Source of the DNA: Youngiibacter multivorans
GTDB taxonomy: Bacteria; Bacillota; Clostridia; Clostridiales; Clostridiaceae
Direction: 5' to 3'
Assembly (NCBI RefSeq): GCF_017873395.1
Contig: NZ_JAGGKC010000043.1
Coordinates: 1 to 16,279 of the forward strand
Length of the DNA: 16,279 bases
This document shows positions 5,517-14,835 of the stretch, piece after piece (position 1 is the stretch's first letter; each line of letters starts with the position of its first letter). A program made the position numbers and the translations under genes. The notes under the pieces are model-generated. The model saw only the letters and a program-made list of their open reading frames with translations. It ran no database searches and was not told the DNA's origin.

Positions 5517-8500
5517 TCAGACTCCCATCAGAACCTCGGCATGATGGGTAAGTCCGTCATTCACCAGGTTTATTGCATTATCAGCCTGGATTACTCCGTC
5601 AACGTAGACGTTACGGACACCCTTACTGATACCATTTGGGTTGCTTACTTTTATATTATATGCTGTCTGCATGTATTTGTAACTTATGGAATATTCATTC
5701 CACTTTTCGGGTATGCTCGGATCAAGGATCAATTTTTCACCCTGCTTGTAAAAACCAAGTATACTTTCCACTCCGGCTTTGTACATCCAGCCAGCCGAGC
5801 CTGTATACCAGGTCCATCCGCCTCTGCCTATATGAGGCTGTTCGCTGTAGACATCCGCTGCCATCACATAAGGCTCTACCTTGTAAATCCAGGATTCCCT
5901 GCTGGTACGCGCATGGTTTATCGGATTGAGGATCCTGAAGCAGTTCCATGCCTTATTGCCATCTCCCAGCTTGGCGAATGCTGCAACTGCCCAGGCTGCT
6001 GCATGTGTATATTGTCCTCCATTTTCCCTGACTCCCGGAAGATATCCTTTAATGTAGCCCGGATCGGTAATACCATCATCAAATGGTGGGGTAAGAAGTT
6101 TAATTATGCCTTCCTCTTCCATCACAAGATAGTTCTCAAGCGACTGCATTGCCTTGGAGGCTTTTTCAATATCTCCTGCTCCTGAAAGCACAGACCATGT
6201 TTGTGCCAGTGAATCGATTTTGCATTCAGTGTTGCTTGCGGCACCTAGAGGCGTACCATCATCAAAGAAAGCCCGGATATACCAGTTGCCATCCCAGGCG
6301 CTATCCTCTATAGAATCTCTCAGCTCTTGGGCTCTTCTCGAAAAGTCATCTGCCACATCCCCATCGCCCATTTCCTGGCACAAGGTTATGAATTTTTGAA
6401 GTGTAGTGAACAAGAACCAGCCAAGCCAAACGCTCTCTCCCTTTCCTCCGATTCCAATGTTGTTCATACCATCGTTCCAGTCACCTCCACGGATCAGCGG
6501 CAAGCTATGCTCACCAAACTGGAAGGCGTTGTGGACAGCACGGATGCAATGGTCGTATAGCGAGAAACTCTCCAAAGAGACCTTAGGCTGGCAATATCTG
6601 TCCGCCTCATGCTCCTTTAACGGTTCTTCCTGAAGGTATGGTGCTTTGCTGTTCAATATGTCAAAGTCACCGGTTATCCTTATATATTCAGCAGTCACAA
6701 AGGGTAGCCACAGGTAATCATCCGATATCCTGGTCCTGGTTCCCTTGCCTGTCGGTTCGTGCCACCAATGCAGTACATCTCCCTCTTCGAATTGATGTCC
6801 AGCATGCTTTAGAATCTGGTCTCTTGCTATGGAAGGCCAGGTTGCTGCAAGTGATAATGTGTCCTGAAGCTGGTCCCTGAATCCATATGCTCCGCCTGCC
6901 TGATAGAAACCGGACCGGGCGAACATCCTGCAGGAGATAACCTGATATTGGAGCCACCCGTTCAGCATGATATTCATTGCCTGATCTGGAGTATCAACTT
7001 CCACTCCCTGAAGCTTTTCACTCCAAAAGAGATTAACCTCCTTTAAGGCATCTGCTGCATTTTGAACAGTCTTGTATTTACCTGAAAGCTCAAGGACTTC
7101 ATCTCTACTTCCTGCCATACCCATGACATAGACAATATCTGCTGTTTCATTTGCCTCAAGCTTTATACATATCTGCATCGCCCCACAAGGGTCATAACCT
7201 GCTCCGGTTGTCCCGGATAGATTGATGCACTTCAAGGCATCGGGTGAGACAAGGCTTCCCTGTCCAAAGAATTCCTTTCTGTCACCTGTTACGGTTCTGT
7301 CCTCGACAGAAGCATCAATGAAGCATACTCTGTCTGCAAATTCCCTGTTATATGGGTTTTCAATTATCAATGCACCATCATCAGTTTGAGAGGTTATCAG
7401 GTGCATACCGGTCTCGTTAGTGCTTACGCCTAAAATTGGGGTAATGTAGTATGTAACTGTCAGTTTTCTTGTCTCATTGCTTTCATTGTGAAAGCTGAGA
7501 ATGTTGATTTTTACCGTGCCTGAAACAGGGACAAACTGTATAAGCTCTTGTCCAATTCCATGACTCTGGTGCTTGAATTTTGTATATCCGAATCCATGCT
7601 CGATCGTATAAGGTTCATCTTCTCTTATTGGAAGCGGAGTCATGGACCATGTATCACCTGACTCATCTCCGATGTAAAAGACTTCTCCAGGCTCGTCACT
7701 GACTGGATCGTTTGACCACTTAGACAGTTTGTTTTCTCTGCTGTTTTCGTTCCAGGTGTATCCGCCTCCCGACTCGGAAACCATAAATCCGAAATCTGGA
7801 TTGGCTATTACGTTCACCCATGGTGCAGGGGTCATTTGATCTTTTTCCAGCTTTATGATGTAGCTTTTTCCATTTTCTCCAAATCCCCCGATACCATTGA
7901 AGAATTGAAGTTCTTTGGTTTCTTCAATTTCGTGTTTTAAAATTGGAAGCAGGATTTCACTTTCATGCCTGATGATTTCCTCAGCATTTATGTATTTCAC
8001 TGACTTATCGCCAATCTCGTATGAGGCGGCCAAGGCTATCAGTTTGGAAGCATTATTCTGTTGTTCCATGCTGCCCAAGCTTCCTTCGAAGATCAATCTG
8101 GAATTGGCGTAGAACAGGTTAATCTCATCATTTGTCATAGTGCTGGTTTTCAATATGAATACGTCACGGTGACGGTTCATCAGGTCCTGGGTCTGGGTCG
8201 TATATACTATTTCCGTAATCAATGAATTAAGAGGATTAGTGTAGCTGTTCTCTTCATGGCATAAGATGACCAGGTCAACCTTCAGGTCTTTCAATCGCCA
8301 GTATTCATGTGCTTTCAGCAATTCATACAGAAGTTCCATCTCATCAGTCTTATCCAGTGCAAGCAGAACAATAGGTCGGTCACCAGAAATGCCATATTGC
8401 CATAAGGTCTGCTGCCCTTTGCGATTATCCTTGATATTCTGCTCATAATTTCTCCTCTGAGGGCTGATGAACAGGATATCAGATATCAGATCCTGATAAA

Positions 8501-11500
8501 GCTCCATTTCATGGGCCTTTATGTTCAGATACTTCGCTTCCACCTGGCTTCTTGTCAGTGCCAGCCAGAATGAAGCATCACAGGCATCTGCACTACTGTA
8601 TTTTTCAACAAGTTCCAACACTGCATCCTTGCTGTCAGCAGTTGCTGTAACAAAGAATATTCGAGCTGTGTTGCCAGGTTCTATCCTGATCTTCATCCGC
8701 ATGCAAAATATTGGATCAAGAACAGAACCAACCGTATTTGAAAGAGGCTTCTCTTTCTCGATAGTCTCAGGATTCCCAACGTTATGTCCTCTTCCAATGA
8801 ATTCGGATCTGTCAGTTTCATACTCTATGTCGCTTATTGTCTCCCCGTCAATCACAGGTATTCCTGCAACCCATAGCTTTCTATCGTAATGACTCCTTGT
8901 GCGTCTGTTTGCAAGAAGCACTTTGTGTTCAGGATCGTATTCTGTGCTTACAAAAAGATTGCTGAAAGCAGGGTGTGCCAAATCACTGTTATGGGATGCG
9001 CCAACAAGCTCGAAATAGCTGGTCACTTGAATGGTACAGGCTGACTTCCCGTTGTTTTTGAGTTTGATCCGCCTTACTTCAGCAGTATCACCAGATGCTA
9101 CTACGACTTCCGTCAAGGTTTCAATGTCTCCGTCTGTTCGTCTGTATGCTGCCTTGTCTGATGTGAAAACTACTTCGTAGTTTTTCGGCATAACATTCAA
9201 CGGCGCATATGTAGCTGACCAGCTTTGATTCATTTCTAAATTTTCAATATAGAAGAATGTGCCAAAGCTTCCGATTATTGGGTCTTCCCTCCACCTTGAG
9301 ATATCAGCATCTCTTGTTCTGCTGTAGCCTGTACCCTTATCAGTCAGTCCCACAAAGTAATTTCCATTTGATAGGACGTGTGTTTTAGGCAAATCAAAAT
9401 CAGGTGATGTAAAGCGCCTGTATGAACCCTTGTCGCTGTATACAGTAGCCTTTGAAGCCTGTATTTTTTCTTTGCTGTCCTTTGTGAAGACAACATTTAG
9501 CGGCACCTTTTCCTGCAGCAGCAATCTCGCCGCCTTGATATACGGATCCTTTGCGAATCGTTTCTGCATGGTATAGTCGTTGATATAATTATTGACAGCC
9601 ATGAGGCTCATTCCCTGATGATGGGCCATGAAGCTCTTGACGATTGCTTTTTTAACAAGTGGCTCAAGCCGATCAGTGGTGTAATCTGCAGATTCATAAT
9701 AGCCGTAGCTGCCTTCCATACCTTCAGCCTTAAGGTGCTTTATGTTTTTAAATGCAGCCTCAGGGTCTACCATAAGTGCAAGGAAAGTTGAATAAGGTGA
9801 TATGACGGCATCCTGAGCCAGGCCTCTTTTCAATCCAAGCCATGGTACTCCCATTGCTTTGTACTGATAATCCAGATTAATGTCCATAGAATTGTAAGCA
9901 GACTCAGAAGTGCCCCATGGAATATCTCTTTGTTTTCCATATTTTATCTGGCTTTTGACAACAAAGGAATATGTTTCATCGAGCAGAGTGTTTTTATAGC
10001 TCCTCATGAGCAGCAACGGCATAAGGTACTCGAACATGGTCCCGCTCCAGGATACCAGTCCCTTGAAGCGATCGACCACAGTCAATGACCTGCCAAGCAT
10101 GAACCAGTGCTTTGGAGGCACTTCTCCTCTTGCTATTGTGATATAACTGGTTTGCCTTGCTTCTGATGCCAAAAGGTCATAATATGAGTTGGTTGTCTTC
10201 ATTTCTTCAATGTTATAACCGATATAGAATAAGTGTCTTCGGTCATCGTATAAAGCTTTGAATTTGGTGCCCATTGAAATATCTGAAATTCTTGACATCA
10301 AAAGCTCACACCGGTTGATGAAATCAGTCGAGAACTGGATCGATTTTTCCGCAGCATCTTTTACCTCGTTCAACCAGGCCAATTCTGCTTTAAAAGTCTC
10401 CAATCCTGTTTTCCTGATGCCTTCCGTCAATTGATCGCAATGCATCTTAATGTTACTGCCAAGTACAGGAAGTTCCTTTGGTGTGGCATTAGTTCGCATT
10501 AGCTCAATCAGATTATCCAATTTTGCTTTCAGTTCAATATCCAAATTCTGGTCAGGATATATGGCGGTAATTTTAACCCAAGGCATAAAAGTTACAATTT
10601 CCTGTTTAAGAGAGTTGCCCAAATGTTCGCTTTTCAATTGCCATTCTCTTCTCGTTATGCTGGACAGAACTGAATTCTCAACGAATTCCGTCAATGCATT
10701 ATTCCACAGAATAGGCTCTATCTTTTCCTGCCCTTCAAATGAGCTTATAACCATGAGGCTGACAGGAAGCTCCTGATCCTCTTCAATGCCTGATCTGACT
10801 GTATCGATGATACCTCTTGCAAATGCAGCATCAATCAATGGTTTTTCCAAGTATTCCTTCAGTCCCTGAATCAATGTGGTAAGGTAACAAACAAGGTTTC
10901 CGCTGTCTACTGTCGAAACATACATTGGCTTGAGCGGTTCAAGTGTCCTTGTGTCATACCAGTTATAAAGATGTCCATTCCATTTCGCCATCTTCTCAAT
11001 TGTTGTAATCGTCCTTGAAACTCGCTCTGAAGTCTCTATGAGTCCGAGATAGCCCATGTCTCTGGCAGTCAGGGAAGCCATCAAACCAAGTCCGATATTC
11101 GTCGGAGATGTCTTGTATGCAATACCTCTATAAGGTTCTTCCTGATAATTATCAGGAGCGAGGTAGTTGTTTTTCTGATTAGCAAACTCTTCAAAATATC
11201 TCCAGGTTTTTCTGGCGATTTTTCTTAGCTCAAGCAAATCCTTGTCTTCCAATCTTTCAACCTGGATATTATCATCCTTGCTGATCAGATAGGCAATTAA
11301 TGGTGAAACTAGCCAAACTATAAGTAAAACAACACTTAACCACATGCTTCCCGGCTTGAAAAAATAGGCTAGTGCTGCAATGATTATTCCTACAGAAGCA
11401 CTCAGTCCCATAGTTCTGATATAGCTTTTCATGGAATTTGGCTGAGCTATGTCAGCATCAGAAGATGTGACCCATTCGAGCATGTTTTTCTTCGTTATGA

Positions 11501-14342
11501 AGACACGTGCAAGGGTTACAACAATTGCATCCAGTGCCATTAACGCCTGGTAGGGGAGAAATAGGATTCCCAGAAGCAACTGGAATATGGAAGCCTTTAT
11601 TCCGAAAAAGCCTGGAAGATGTCTTTTAATGCTGTCGGACTTTAGTCCTCCGCTAAATATCTGTGTCAATAAAGACAATACAAGCGGAAGACCCATGGAT
11701 GCAATACCAACTCCAAGCCAAAAAGCACCAGACCCTGGCAGTATGCTGAAGCCTGATATGATAAGGATCATAACTGAAGGTGTCAGCAAGCTTCTTCTCA
11801 GATTATCCGTCATCTTCCATTTGGAAACATATGACAATGGATTGGAGATCAGCGTATTGTTCTTTGTATAGATTCCCTTGAATAGCCAAGGTATCAGCTG
11901 CCAGTCGCCCCTGATCCATCTGTGGAGTCTGGCCATGAAGGAATTGAATTTTGAGGGGTATGAATCCACAAGTTCAAGGTCTGATACTAAAGCTGCTCTC
12001 ACGAAGGAACCTTCCAACAGGTCATGACTAAGTATCGCATTTTCCGGAAGTGTTCCCTTTAATACAGTTTGAAATACTTTAAGGTCATAGATGCCCTTTC
12101 CCGTAAATATCCCTTCACCAAAAAGATCCTGATAAACGTCTGATATGGCGCTTGCGTAGGGATCAAGTCCTTCCTGACCTGTGTAGATCCTTGAGAAGAC
12201 TGACCTGTTTGAGCTGTCACTGTCAAATGAGACTCTTGGCTGCATCAGACCATATCCTTTAGTGACTATTCCCTTTTCAGTATCGATCACCGGTCTGTTT
12301 AGCGGATGTGCCATTGTTCCGATCATCTTTTTAGCCATGCCTAAAGGTAAGACAGTATCTGCATCAAGTGTAATGACGTACTTTATGTTTGCATCCGGAA
12401 GCAATTCGTTGGAATAGAATGAAAAGCTGGTATCATCAGAGCCAAGAAGCAATTCATTGAACTCCATAAGGGCTCCTCGTTTTCGTTCCCAGCCAGTCCA
12501 TGTATTGTCTATTTCATTGAATTTTCGTTCTCTGTTGTAGAAATAGAATATATCTTTTCCGCCTTCTGAGTATTTGCTGTTCAAAGCAACTATTCTTTCA
12601 GAGGCTTCCCTGATTACTCCTTTGTCACCCTTGTTGATCTCATAATCAGAGTCTTTGAAGGCACCGATCAGTGCAAAATAGAGATTTTTTTCCTTATTCC
12701 CGAGGTAATGGTTTTCCATGTTCTCCATAAGCTCGATTACTCGTTTCCTATCAGGAATTATAGCCGGTATAACGACCATTGCGCTCATGCTGTCAGGTAT
12801 TCCGTCTTGAAGTTCCAGCCTTGGAAAAATAGCTGGTTTTTTCACTCTGCATACCAGCCAGTTGATTATAGAAATGACAATTTCAGAAGCGGGTATAATT
12901 ACCGCTACCGCTGTAATAATCGCATAAAAGAGATAATTTGAAGAAATGTGGTTCATGGAGTACCCGATTGCTACAACTGTAAGAAGTATTGTGGACACGA
13001 CAATAGAAAGCATGTAAATTATGCCTTGATGGTTTTCTATAGATTTTCTGAGCCTGGCAAATGGCTTGATATTTCTCTGCTGCCTGCTTTCAAGTTCCTT
13101 TAATCCATCTCCAACGATATAGTAACCGATGTGATTCATTCGGTTATCCGGATTTTCTGTTTCATCAGCAATGCTGCTTGCAGACATGGCATTCTGTGCG
13201 AGACTCAATGCTTCTTTTGCAATATATAGTTCTGAGACGCCAAAGGTTTTAGCTATCTCCTCCACTCTGTTCTTATAGTGGAAACGCGAATTTATGTCCA
13301 TAAGACTGTAGGTTGCATCAGGGTCCTGTTTGAGGATTTTTTCCAAATAACTTGTAGCATCAAACAAATCAGTCCAATTCATGTTCGAAAGATGTTTAAG
13401 GCTGACGATGCAGTTACCCATGGAGACCGTGCTCACAGCCTGAGCATTATGCTCCCTTTGAGCGATTATTTCTGTTGTAGTATCGTATTTGTCCAGATTC
13501 TCGTCAATGTAGCGCAATACATCAGAGTACCTTCTTCCTGATCTTCTCAGTCTGTAGAACATGTGCTCCAGGAAAGAAGGGTTAGCAGTTTCTATTGCGT
13601 CATTGACAGCCTTGCCGCTATTTTTGAAAAGTCCATTTATCTTATCTGGGTCAACTATATTGTTTAACATCCATTTTTCAACAATTGAATCGGCAAGATT
13701 CCACTGTTTTCTGGTTTCAATGATATCCTCACAAATAACCCGAACATTTTCAATAAGAGCTAGTCTGAGCATTGCAGGAATGACATAAATCTCTCGCTCG
13801 AAGAGTATGTTGTGAGACTGATACGCATCCATATATTTAAGTAGAGTATCCTCCTCTATACGGCCATGAGTATGACCGACCAGCTCCATTGCAAGGGCGA
13901 AAATCCTGGTAACACTCTGGTAAGGTCCCTTTTTCAATACAGGCAGTTCAAAGTAGCTTTTTTTTGTCAGGTCCTTGCGCAGTCCGCTCACCTGTTCTTC
14001 TAGGACGTAATAATTGTCGAGTAGCCATTCAGCTGCTGGTGGCAATGAATGCTTTTTATTGACTTCCGCATTCAACTCTACAAATACCTGACGGATATAG
14101 CTGAAGTTTTCATTCATTCTAGTCACAGGCCAGTTCAATTTGTTTCTCTGTGCCGACACCGAATGCTCAAGGGACATGCTTCTGGCATGTTCTTCAAGCT
14201 CTTCAACTGTCAGAGAGGCATCTCGTATATTTATGTTTCGCCTTTTTTGCAGTCTGAATAAAACTCCCCATAATAGCAAAAATGCGAGCATCACTGCCCC
14301 CAAAATATAAATATAATTAATATATCTTATAATCAATTCCAT
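5517..14342 (-). CDS. cgs: Cyclic beta-1,2-glucan synthase (GT84-GH189-GH94), 2,941 aa
   Basis: This multidomain membrane enzyme makes cyclic beta-1,2-glucan from UDP-glucose. Size and domain order match the Brucella Cgs/Rhizobium NdvB family (about 2,800-2,900 aa). Residues 4-29 are a membrane helix; 30-430 a helical cytosolic region; 441-497 two helices; about 510-830 the GT84 transferase with D660-A-D662, D774 (H-D-L-L-E-G) and R805-L-H-R-W809; about 856-1022 several more helices. The cyclisation domain (about 1035-1560) has Glu1394 (A-S-E-A-R-Q) and Glu1480 (G-T-S-E-S-A-Y-N). Two phosphorylase-type beta-sandwich segments follow (about 1645-1880 and 2170-2430), then a GH94 barrel with D2621-W-N-D2624 and His2837 (Q-P-H-I-G-R-G-G-W). 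All catalytic motifs I know for the three activities look intact. AAAGGAGG lies only 2 nt before the ATG at 14342; the TTG at codon 3 is better spaced and could be the true start. Homologues are often mislabelled glucoamylase. No dedicated exporter gene is in view. Confidence 0.92.
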   Translation of the reverse strand: MELIIRYINYIYILGAVMLAFLLLWGVLFRLQKRRNINIRDASLTVEELEEHARSMSLEHSVSAQRNKLNWPVTRMNENFSYIRQVFVELNAEVNKKHSLPPAAEWLLDNYYVLEEQVSGLRKDLTKKSYFELPVLKKGPYQSVTRIFALAMELVGHTHGRIEEDTLLKYMDAYQSHNILFEREIYVIPAMLRLALIENVRVICEDIIETRKQWNLADSIVEKWMLNNIVDPDKINGLFKNSGKAVNDAIETANPSFLEHMFYRLRRSGRRYSDVLRYIDENLDKYDTTTEIIAQREHNAQAVSTVSMGNCIVSLKHLSNMNWTDLFDATSYLEKILKQDPDATYSLMDINSRFHYKNRVEEIAKTFGVSELYIAKEALSLAQNAMSASSIADETENPDNRMNHIGYYIVGDGLKELESRQQRNIKPFARLRKSIENHQGIIYMLSIVVSTILLTVVAIGYSMNHISSNYLFYAIITAVAVIIPASEIVISIINWLVCRVKKPAIFPRLELQDGIPDSMSAMVVIPAIIPDRKRVIELMENMENHYLGNKEKNLYFALIGAFKDSDYEINKGDKGVIREASERIVALNSKYSEGGKDIFYFYNRERKFNEIDNTWTGWERKRGALMEFNELLLGSDDTSFSFYSNELLPDANIKYVITLDADTVLPLGMAKKMIGTMAHPLNRPVIDTEKGIVTKGYGLMQPRVSFDSDSSNRSVFSRIYTGQEGLDPYASAISDVYQDLFGEGIFTGKGIYDLKVFQTVLKGTLPENAILSHDLLEGSFVRAALVSDLELVDSYPSKFNSFMARLHRWIRGDWQLIPWLFKGIYTKNNTLISNPLSYVSKWKMTDNLRRSLLTPSVMILIISGFSILPGSGAFWLGVGIASMGLPLVLSLLTQIFSGGLKSDSIKRHLPGFFGIKASIFQLLLGILFLPYQALMALDAIVVTLARVFITKKNMLEWVTSSDADIAQPNSMKSYIRTMGLSASVGIIIAALAYFFKPGSMWLSVVLLIVWLVSPLIAYLISKDDNIQVERLEDKDLLELRKIARKTWRYFEEFANQKNNYLAPDNYQEEPYRGIAYKTSPTNIGLGLMASLTARDMGYLGLIETSERVSRTITTIEKMAKWNGHLYNWYDTRTLEPLKPMYVSTVDSGNLVCYLTTLIQGLKEYLEKPLIDAAFARGIIDTVRSGIEEDQELPVSLMVISSFEGQEKIEPILWNNALTEFVENSVLSSITRREWQLKSEHLGNSLKQEIVTFMPWVKITAIYPDQNLDIELKAKLDNLIELMRTNATPKELPVLGSNIKMHCDQLTEGIRKTGLETFKAELAWLNEVKDAAEKSIQFSTDFINRCELLMSRISDISMGTKFKALYDDRRHLFYIGYNIEEMKTTNSYYDLLASEARQTSYITIARGEVPPKHWFMLGRSLTVVDRFKGLVSWSGTMFEYLMPLLLMRSYKNTLLDETYSFVVKSQIKYGKQRDIPWGTSESAYNSMDINLDYQYKAMGVPWLGLKRGLAQDAVISPYSTFLALMVDPEAAFKNIKHLKAEGMEGSYGYYESADYTTDRLEPLVKKAIVKSFMAHHQGMSLMAVNNYINDYTMQKRFAKDPYIKAARLLLQEKVPLNVVFTKDSKEKIQASKATVYSDKGSYRRFTSPDFDLPKTHVLSNGNYFVGLTDKGTGYSRTRDADISRWREDPIIGSFGTFFYIENLEMNQSWSATYAPLNVMPKNYEVVFTSDKAAYRRTDGDIETLTEVVVASGDTAEVRRIKLKNNGKSACTIQVTSYFELVGASHNSDLAHPAFSNLFVSTEYDPEHKVLLANRRTRSHYDRKLWVAGIPVIDGETISDIEYETDRSEFIGRGHNVGNPETIEKEKPLSNTVGSVLDPIFCMRMKIRIEPGNTARIFFVTATADSKDAVLELVEKYSSADACDASFWLALTRSQVEAKYLNIKAHEMELYQDLISDILFISPQRRNYEQNIKDNRKGQQTLWQYGISGDRPIVLLALDKTDEMELLYELLKAHEYWRLKDLKVDLVILCHEENSYTNPLNSLITEIVYTTQTQDLMNRHRDVFILKTSTMTNDEINLFYANSRLIFEGSLGSMEQQNNASKLIALAASYEIGDKSVKYINAEEIIRHESEILLPILKHEIEETKELQFFNGIGGFGENGKSYIIKLEKDQMTPAPWVNVIANPDFGFMVSESGGGYTWNENSRENKLSKWSNDPVSDEPGEVFYIGDESGDTWSMTPLPIREDEPYTIEHGFGYTKFKHQSHGIGQELIQFVPVSGTVKINILSFHNESNETRKLTVTYYITPILGVSTNETGMHLITSQTDDGALIIENPYNREFADRVCFIDASVEDRTVTGDRKEFFGQGSLVSPDALKCINLSGTTGAGYDPCGAMQICIKLEANETADIVYVMGMAGSRDEVLELSGKYKTVQNAADALKEVNLFWSEKLQGVEVDTPDQAMNIMLNGWLQYQVISCRMFARSGFYQAGGAYGFRDQLQDTLSLAATWPSIARDQILKHAGHQFEEGDVLHWWHEPTGKGTRTRISDDYLWLPFVTAEYIRITGDFDILNSKAPYLQEEPLKEHEADRYCQPKVSLESFSLYDHCIRAVHNAFQFGEHSLPLIRGGDWNDGMNNIGIGGKGESVWLGWFLFTTLQKFITLCQEMGDGDVADDFSRRAQELRDSIEDSAWDGNWYIRAFFDDGTPLGAASNTECKIDSLAQTWSVLSGAGDIEKASKAMQSLENYLVMEEEGIIKLLTPPFDDGITDPGYIKGYLPGVRENGGQYTHAAAWAVAAFAKLGDGNKAWNCFRILNPINHARTSRESWIYKVEPYVMAADVYSEQPHIGRGGWTWYTGSAGWMYKAGVESILGFYKQGEKLILDPSIPEKWNEYSISYKYMQTAYNIKVSNPNGISKGVRNVYVDGVIQADNAINLVNDGLTHHAEVLMGV

Positions 14343-14365
14343 TTCCTCCTTTGGATTTTCAAGAT

Positions 14366-14398
14366 AAAAAAAGCCACTTTTTATAAAAAGTGACTTTT
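14366..14398 (-). promoter_or_regulatory. Terminator-like hairpin in the 5' leader of the cyclic glucan synthase gene
   Basis: Read leftward, the transcript folds CACTTTT-TATA-AAAAGTG (14392-14375), extended after one mismatch by AAG/CTT pairs, and is followed directly by seven U (14372-14366). This is an intrinsic-terminator shape placed between the promoter at 14456-14484 and the ribosome binding site, ending about 24 nt before the start codon. It could attenuate expression of the operon. Because the repeat is nearly symmetric it could also stop rightward transcription. Confidence 0.6.
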
Positions 14399-14455
14399 GC
14401 TGCTTGTGCTAGCTGGATTCAATTTTTCAAAACTTAGAGTTCTTTTTATGTTTTA

Positions 14456-14484
14456 ATTATACTATAAAAATGAATAAATGTCAA
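14456..14484 (-). promoter_or_regulatory. Consensus sigma-A promoter for the cgs operon
   Basis: On the minus strand TTGACA (14484-14479) and TATAAT (14461-14456) are both perfect consensus hexamers with an ideal 17-bp spacer. Transcription should begin near 14449, giving a leader of roughly 105 nt before the synthase start. Confidence 0.88.
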
Positions 14485-14770
14485 AGGTGCTTTACACCAT
14501 TGGCTTCAACCAAGACTTCTTATGACCAGCTTAGCCTTAATATTGTATAGCTTGAAAATATTGTAATTACTGCGATGAAATCGGTTGTAAAATAAATGAT
14601 AAATTTGAAAGAAGTGGTATAGTGCCATATGCATTAGCGCGTGAATTTAATAAAGGAATATATTTATTTAATTAAATTAAACGGAAATATAGATATTTGG
14701 TGTAGCTATTATCATCTTGTACAGATATAACATAATGGGTTTGTAGTGTATTTTAAGAACGTTTCAATAA
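14485..14770. other. AT-rich intergenic region without a recognisable gene
   Basis: Together with the flanking promoter, leader and terminator this makes a gap of about 490 bp between the synthase and the TspO-like gene. It is very AT-rich around 14640-14690. I found no RNA gene, no ribosome binding site paired with a start codon, and no repeat longer than short A/T palindromes. One stop-to-stop stretch (roughly 14558-14674, plus strand) reads as protein-like sequence but has no usable start. Confidence 0.6.
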
Positions 14771-14817
14771 AATATTTTCCAGGCAATTGATATCAAATCA
14801 GCTGCCTGGAAAATATT
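14771..14817 (-). terminator. Terminator of the MarR/TspO-like operon
   Basis: Perfect 15-bp arms (14771-14785 and 14803-14817) surround a 17-nt loop, 18 bp downstream of the TspO-like stop codon. Read leftward the stem runs straight into a short T-rich stretch (TTATTG). Position and stem length support a rho-independent terminator. Confidence 0.75.
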
Positions 14818-14835
14818 GGTTTCTTTGTATTTTTC

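Noticed and set aside
5541..6185. Plus-strand 214-codon frame and similar long frames opposite the glucan synthase
   Set aside because: These are antisense shadows of a strongly conserved 2,941-residue protein; their translations are Cys/Ser/His-rich with no family features.
14343..14449. Known riboswitch in the cgs leader
   Set aside because: The leader is only about 105 nt, AT-rich, and shows no conserved core I recognise (for example TPP, SAM, cyclic-di-GMP or glmS); only the terminator-like hairpin is supportable.
14558..14674. Plus-strand stop-to-stop stretch of about 39 codons with protein-like sequence in the gap upstream of the cgs promoter
   Set aside because: It has no ATG or TTG start, its only GTG leaves about 17 codons, and there is no ribosome binding site; the length is within chance for this composition.
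14771..14817. Long inverted repeats at 1341-1385, 4408-4448 and 14771-14817 considered as a repeat family or mobile-element ends
   Set aside because: The three stems have unrelated sequences and each lies just past gene stop codons, which fits terminators; no transposase or target duplication is present.
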